Position numbers and translations under genes: made by a program
Assembly (NCBI RefSeq): GCF_018449695.1
Contig: NZ_JAAVUY010000014.1
Location: 153,790 to 217,789, forward strand
Length of the DNA stretch: 64,000 nt
Direction of reading: 5' to 3'
Source: Bradyrhizobium sp. dw_411
Lineage (GTDB): Bacteria; Pseudomonadota; Alphaproteobacteria; Rhizobiales; Xanthobacteraceae
The notes under the pieces: generated by a model
The model's database searches: none
What the model was told of the DNA's origin: nothing
The model's input: the letters and a program-made list of their open reading frames with translations, nothing else
Shown here: one piece after another, positions 60,641 through 64,000 of the stretch
Layout: the number at the start of each line of letters is the position of its first letter
How positions within the stretch are numbered: position 1 is the stretch's first letter

Positions 60641-61288
60641 CTATTTCGTCTGCGCTTTCAAACCGCCTTGCAGATCGTCCTGAATCGCGCGCCCCAGATC
60701 GAACAGCCGCTTCTCGATCAGGACAGGCACATCGCATATGTAGGCCGTCGACCTTCGACGATCCTCGAAAATGCGCGTTTGCCACGCGAGCTGGCTAGCA
60801 AGATTCTCGCTCTGGGCCGGATCGCCATTTGCTTTGTCCTGGGCTTCGCGCATCTTCTGGGCCATGGCGCGAATTTCCTCGGCGGCGCCCTTCTGTTTGC
60901 GTGAAAAACGCTCGATCCCGTTCATCACCTGATCGCGCTGCGCGTTGAGCGTCGAATACAATGCCGCAAAGAGCCTGATCGCCTTTTGTTGCCTCTCATC
61001 TTCCGTTCCGACCAGATAATCCCCAATCATTTTCCGCGCGTCCTCGATCGGTGTGCGGCGCGCTGCGACATGCGCCACCAGTTCGGCCTGTTTTGGATCG
61101 GCGGGTTTGCTGGTGTCGACGGTATCGATCGGCGCACCGTGCCAGACGCTCGCGATCGAAATCTCCGGGACCTTCAATTGCTGGCATGGCCAGTCCGGAT
61201 AACGCGGATCGAGCGCCAGGGCGGACTGCGCCCAGCACATGGCCATGGCGGCCGTTGCAGCGCAAAAAATATGCCGTGAACGAAGCAC
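60641..61288 (-). CDS. Secreted protein of the methanol island, function unknown
   Basis: 215 aa. Signal peptide MLRSRHIFCAATAAMAM ends ALALD. Mature start PRYPDWPCQQLKVPEISI; middle is a Lys/Glu/Gln-rich helix bundle (QQKAIRLFAALYSTLNAQRD; RKQKGAAEEIRAMAQKM); end YICDVPVLIEKRLFDLG. Two cysteines may pair. No domain recognised. Position and periplasmic export suggest a role with the CXXCW/XoxJ operon, from which it is only 15 bp away but opposite. Confidence 0.72.
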   Translation of the reverse strand: MLRSRHIFCAATAAMAMCWAQSALALDPRYPDWPCQQLKVPEISIASVWHGAPIDTVDTSKPADPKQAELVAHVAARRTPIEDARKMIGDYLVGTEDERQQKAIRLFAALYSTLNAQRDQVMNGIERFSRKQKGAAEEIRAMAQKMREAQDKANGDPAQSENLASQLAWQTRIFEDRRRSTAYICDVPVLIEKRLFDLGRAIQDDLQGGLKAQTK

Positions 61289-61428
61289 GCCGCGCCTCCC
61301 TGTGAACCCGTAACCATCACCTTGTTTTTGCGATCCATCGGCGTCACCGTGGAACGGGATTTCGCCACGTGTGCGTGCGCGAACGTGGCCAGGATATAAT
61401 CGATGTCCTTATGCCTAAGGCAAGTTAA

Positions 61429-62964
61429 ATGAGAGCCATGCCGGAACGTTCCCTGGCCGGCCGCCTTTGCGCACGGGGCATCCTGATCTCTGCGCTGCTC
61501 GTCGCGCAGGAGGCCCATGGCGCTTCCATTCCAGACGCGCCGACCGTCATCCCTGCAAGCCTGCCGCGCATCGCCACGGTCGATGAGCGCTTCCAGTCCT
61601 ACAACATCGAAACGGTCGAGATTACCGGCGGACGCTTCTGGAGGCCCTATCGATCGCAGCCAGATGCGGACGCATCGCGGGAAAAATATTCAAATCTATT
61701 TCAAACTCGCTCGCCCATCGATCTCAACAACACCCGATTGCGAAAGCTCGCCGCGGCGCTGGCGCCTGCCTATCTGCGCGTCAGCGGCACCTGGGCGAAC
61801 AGCACTTATTTTTCGGATTCCGGCGATGAACAGTCGACGCCTCCGGCAGGCTTCAACGGCGTCCTGACCGGCCGGCGATGGCGCAGCGTGATCGATTTCG
61901 CGCAAACAGTGGATGCGCGGATCGTGACGTCATTTGGCATCAGCGCCGGCACGCGCGACGCCGCCGGCGGCTGGCAACAGGAACAGGCCGATCGGTTCAT
62001 TGGCTTTACCAACTCTATCGGGGGCAAGATCGCCGCCGCAGAATTCATGAACGAGCCGGACCTTGCCGACATCGGCGGCGCACCAGCGGGCTACGACGCG
62101 GCCGCCTATGGGCGTGACTTCAAACTATTCGATGCGTTCCTGAAGCGGACGAGTCCAGAAACGATCATCCTCGGCCCCGGCACGATCGGTCAAAGCGCGC
62201 TCGCCTCGGATCTGTTCACGGCCGTCGCGCCCGGTATCGCTGCCGTTTCCTATCATTACTACGGCGCCTTGTCGCAGCGCTGCAGCGGCGACCGCACGCC
62301 ACAGACCGCACTCTCCGAAGACTGGCTTGAAGGAACCGATCGGGCGCTGGCCTTCTATCGCGACCGTCGGGACCGGCTCACACCCGGCAAACCGATCTGG
62401 CTCACCGAGACCGCCGAAACCGCGTGTGGCGGCAATCCTTGGGCGCCGAGTTTTCTGGATACATTCCGCTATCTCGATCAACTCGGGCGGCTGGCCAAGG
62501 GCGGCGTTCAAGTCGTCATGCATAACACGCTGGCGGCGAGCGATTACGGTCTGCTGGACGAGAGAACGCTGGAGCCGCGGCCGAATTACTGGGGCGCGTT
62601 ACTGTGGCGGCAAACCATGGGGACGTCAGTGCTGGACGCGGGTTTGCCGGTGCAAGCGGGCCTTCATGTCTATGCGCACTGCCAAAGAGGGGCGCCGGGC
62701 GGCGTGACGTTGTTGGTGATCAATACCGATCGCGATGCGCCGCATGCGCTTGTGCTGCCAACGGCGTCGATGCGCTATGTGCTCGACGCCGCAAACGCCC
62801 TCGATACGCATGTCAGGGTCAACGGCACTGCGCTCGCGCTGGGCGCAGATGATACGTTGCCGTCCATCCCGGGCGCGCCGACGCCAGCCGGGCCCGTGAC
62901 CTTCGCGCCAGCCACGATCACTTTCGTGGTGATTTCGGGGGCAGAAAACAACGCGTGCCGATAG
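61429..62964 (+). CDS. GH79-like secreted glycoside hydrolase (heparanase/beta-glucuronidase-like)
   Basis: 511 aa, signal peptide ending AHGASIPD. TIM-barrel clan A features: LRVSGTWANSTYFSD, acid/base candidate Glu209 in EFMNEPDL, and nucleophile candidate Glu327 in WLTETAETACGG, positions matching GH79. C-terminal domain is beta-rich. Start ATG 61429 with AAGG 8 bp upstream (ATG 61438 possible). Would cleave glucuronides or uronic-acid glycans outside the cytoplasm. No link to methanol metabolism is apparent. Confidence 0.78.
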   Translation: MRAMPERSLAGRLCARGILISALLVAQEAHGASIPDAPTVIPASLPRIATVDERFQSYNIETVEITGGRFWRPYRSQPDADASREKYSNLFQTRSPIDLNNTRLRKLAAALAPAYLRVSGTWANSTYFSDSGDEQSTPPAGFNGVLTGRRWRSVIDFAQTVDARIVTSFGISAGTRDAAGGWQQEQADRFIGFTNSIGGKIAAAEFMNEPDLADIGGAPAGYDAAAYGRDFKLFDAFLKRTSPETIILGPGTIGQSALASDLFTAVAPGIAAVSYHYYGALSQRCSGDRTPQTALSEDWLEGTDRALAFYRDRRDRLTPGKPIWLTETAETACGGNPWAPSFLDTFRYLDQLGRLAKGGVQVVMHNTLAASDYGLLDERTLEPRPNYWGALLWRQTMGTSVLDAGLPVQAGLHVYAHCQRGAPGGVTLLVINTDRDAPHALVLPTASMRYVLDAANALDTHVRVNGTALALGADDTLPSIPGAPTPAGPVTFAPATITFVVISGAENNACR

Positions 62965-63040
62965 GCAGCTCAAGCTTGGCACGGACCGGGCGCCATGGCA
63001 GCTTCGTCATCGCAATATCCAACTGCCAGGGAGAGACCGT

Positions 63041-63961
63041 TTGCACTGCCGCGCTGTTTTTCTGGGTTCGATCGTGGTCGCCATCATGAGCGCGGTATCG
63101 GCGGCGTCCGCGGCAGAATCCGAGCGGTGTCAGGCGCTAACGCGCCGGTACGAAATAGCCCGACCACAAATCACCGCGATCGAGGTGTCACTGACGCTGT
63201 TTGCGGCGGTCGATGCCAACTGCAGCGAGTTGGTGTCGAAGCTGCTCGACCAGGGCGCGTCGGTCGATGCGCGCGACCGGCTTGGCGCCCGCCCGCTCAG
63301 CCATGCAGCGAAATCCGGTCATCCGAAGATGGTCGATCTGCTGCTGGCGCGCGGCGCTCCGATCGATGCACGTAATCTCGCCGGAGCCACCGCGCTGTAT
63401 TTTGCCGCCGAAGGCAGCCATATCTCGATCGCGCAACGGCTCATCGAACGCGGCGCCGATGTCAACCTGACGGGACGCAGCGGAATCTCGCCGGTGGCCG
63501 CGGCGGCCTATGCCGGCAATGACGTGATTGTCGAAGCGCTGCTGGCCCATGGCGCCGACGCGCGAACGCCCGATGAGACCGGCAAACCGCCGATCATCTA
63601 CGCGGCGGCCGGTGCGCGGCTCGACGTCGTAAAGCGGTTGCTGGCGCGAAATATCGACGTCAACGCCCGCTATTCCAACGATCTTACGGTGCTGATGTGG
63701 GCGGCCGGACCGGATGACAAGGTGCCGGAGGCGCAGGCGGTCCAGGTGATTTCATGTCTTCTGGACGCAGGCGCGCATATCGACGACCGGGACGACCGCG
63801 GCCGCACCGCGCTGATGATTGCCGCCGAAGGCGGCCACGAAGACATCGCCAATGTGCTGGTGGCACGCGGCGCGGACGCGTCGCTCAAGGACAAGGCCGG
63901 AAAACGCGCGGCGGACCTCACGCGGCTGTCGTCATTGCGCGAAAAGCTGACGCGGCCTTGA
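63041..63961 (+). CDS. Secreted ankyrin-repeat protein
   Basis: 306 aa, signal peptide ending SAASAAES. About seven ankyrin repeats cover residues 50-300, each carrying a GADVN/GARPLSHAAKSGH-type core: LGARPLSHAAKSGHPKMV, GATALYFAAEGSHISIAQRL, GISPVAAAAYAGNDVIVEAL, GRTALMIAAEGGHEDIANVL. Start TTG 63041 is supported by GGGAGAG 8 bp upstream; without it the leader would be shortened to ATG 63086. Repeat scaffold for protein binding in the periplasm; partner unknown. Confidence 0.84.
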   Translation: MHCRAVFLGSIVVAIMSAVSAASAAESERCQALTRRYEIARPQITAIEVSLTLFAAVDANCSELVSKLLDQGASVDARDRLGARPLSHAAKSGHPKMVDLLLARGAPIDARNLAGATALYFAAEGSHISIAQRLIERGADVNLTGRSGISPVAAAAYAGNDVIVEALLAHGADARTPDETGKPPIIYAAAGARLDVVKRLLARNIDVNARYSNDLTVLMWAAGPDDKVPEAQAVQVISCLLDAGAHIDDRDDRGRTALMIAAEGGHEDIANVLVARGADASLKDKAGKRAADLTRLSSLREKLTRP

Positions 63962-64000
63962 GGGGATAGCACAAACTCCATCCTTCGAGACGCGCGAAGA

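Overview
The window is GC-rich alphaproteobacterial chromosome, most like Bradyrhizobium or a close relative. The clues are several Liv-type importers, a fused LivM-LivG protein, a Flp pilin, a xoxF-xoxG-formaldehyde dehydrogenase-Gfa block, and intergenic palindromes of the rhizobial type. I saw no rRNA, tRNA, CRISPR array, transposase or phage gene. All identifications come from reading motifs and gene order; nothing was searched against a database.

Left part (1-33.4 kb): metabolic and transport modules. In order these are the 3'-truncated htpG; an operon of a fumarase-superfamily lyase, dctA and fumC with a divergent GntR regulator; an acyl carrier protein/adenylating enzyme/SDR cluster with a divergent GNAT-like gene and a FATP-like acyl-CoA synthetase; a Flp pilin; an orphan Bug receptor; an EmrAB-type efflux pair; a gene-poor stretch of palindromes (16.7-17.6 kb); a tautomerase; an SDR with a divergent GlxA-type regulator; an SsuABC-like importer coupled to a class II aldolase; a luciferase-like oxidoreductase; and a LysR regulator divergent from a complete Liv importer followed by a cyclase-family hydrolase and an amidase.

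Right part (33.9-about 61.3 kb): a lanthanide-dependent methanol-oxidation island. XoxF (with the extra lanthanide-binding Asp), the four-cysteine cytochrome XoxG, glutathione-dependent formaldehyde dehydrogenase, Gfa and S-formylglutathione hydrolase would carry methanol to formate. A 26-codon pqqA gives the cofactor precursor peptide; pqqBCDE are not here. Metal handling is represented by a lanmodulin homologue with four EF-hands at 12-13-12 spacing, a TonB receptor (LutH-like), an ABC importer (LutA, LutE and LutF-like), a beta-propeller protein, XoxJ, a CXXCW-type protein, a SoxYZ-like carrier and a metallo-beta-lactamase-fold relay protein. A MoxYX-like two-component system sits beside lanM, and an AraC regulator is divergent from xoxF.

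The least explained and most interesting block is 43.0-49.6 kb. It holds a small secreted protein with one perfect EF-hand loop, an outer-membrane barrel, a DUF3280-like protein and an NMT1/SsuA-type ABC importer, all between the formaldehyde gene fghA and the regulator/lanM pair. A GH79-like glycosidase and an ankyrin-repeat protein close the window.
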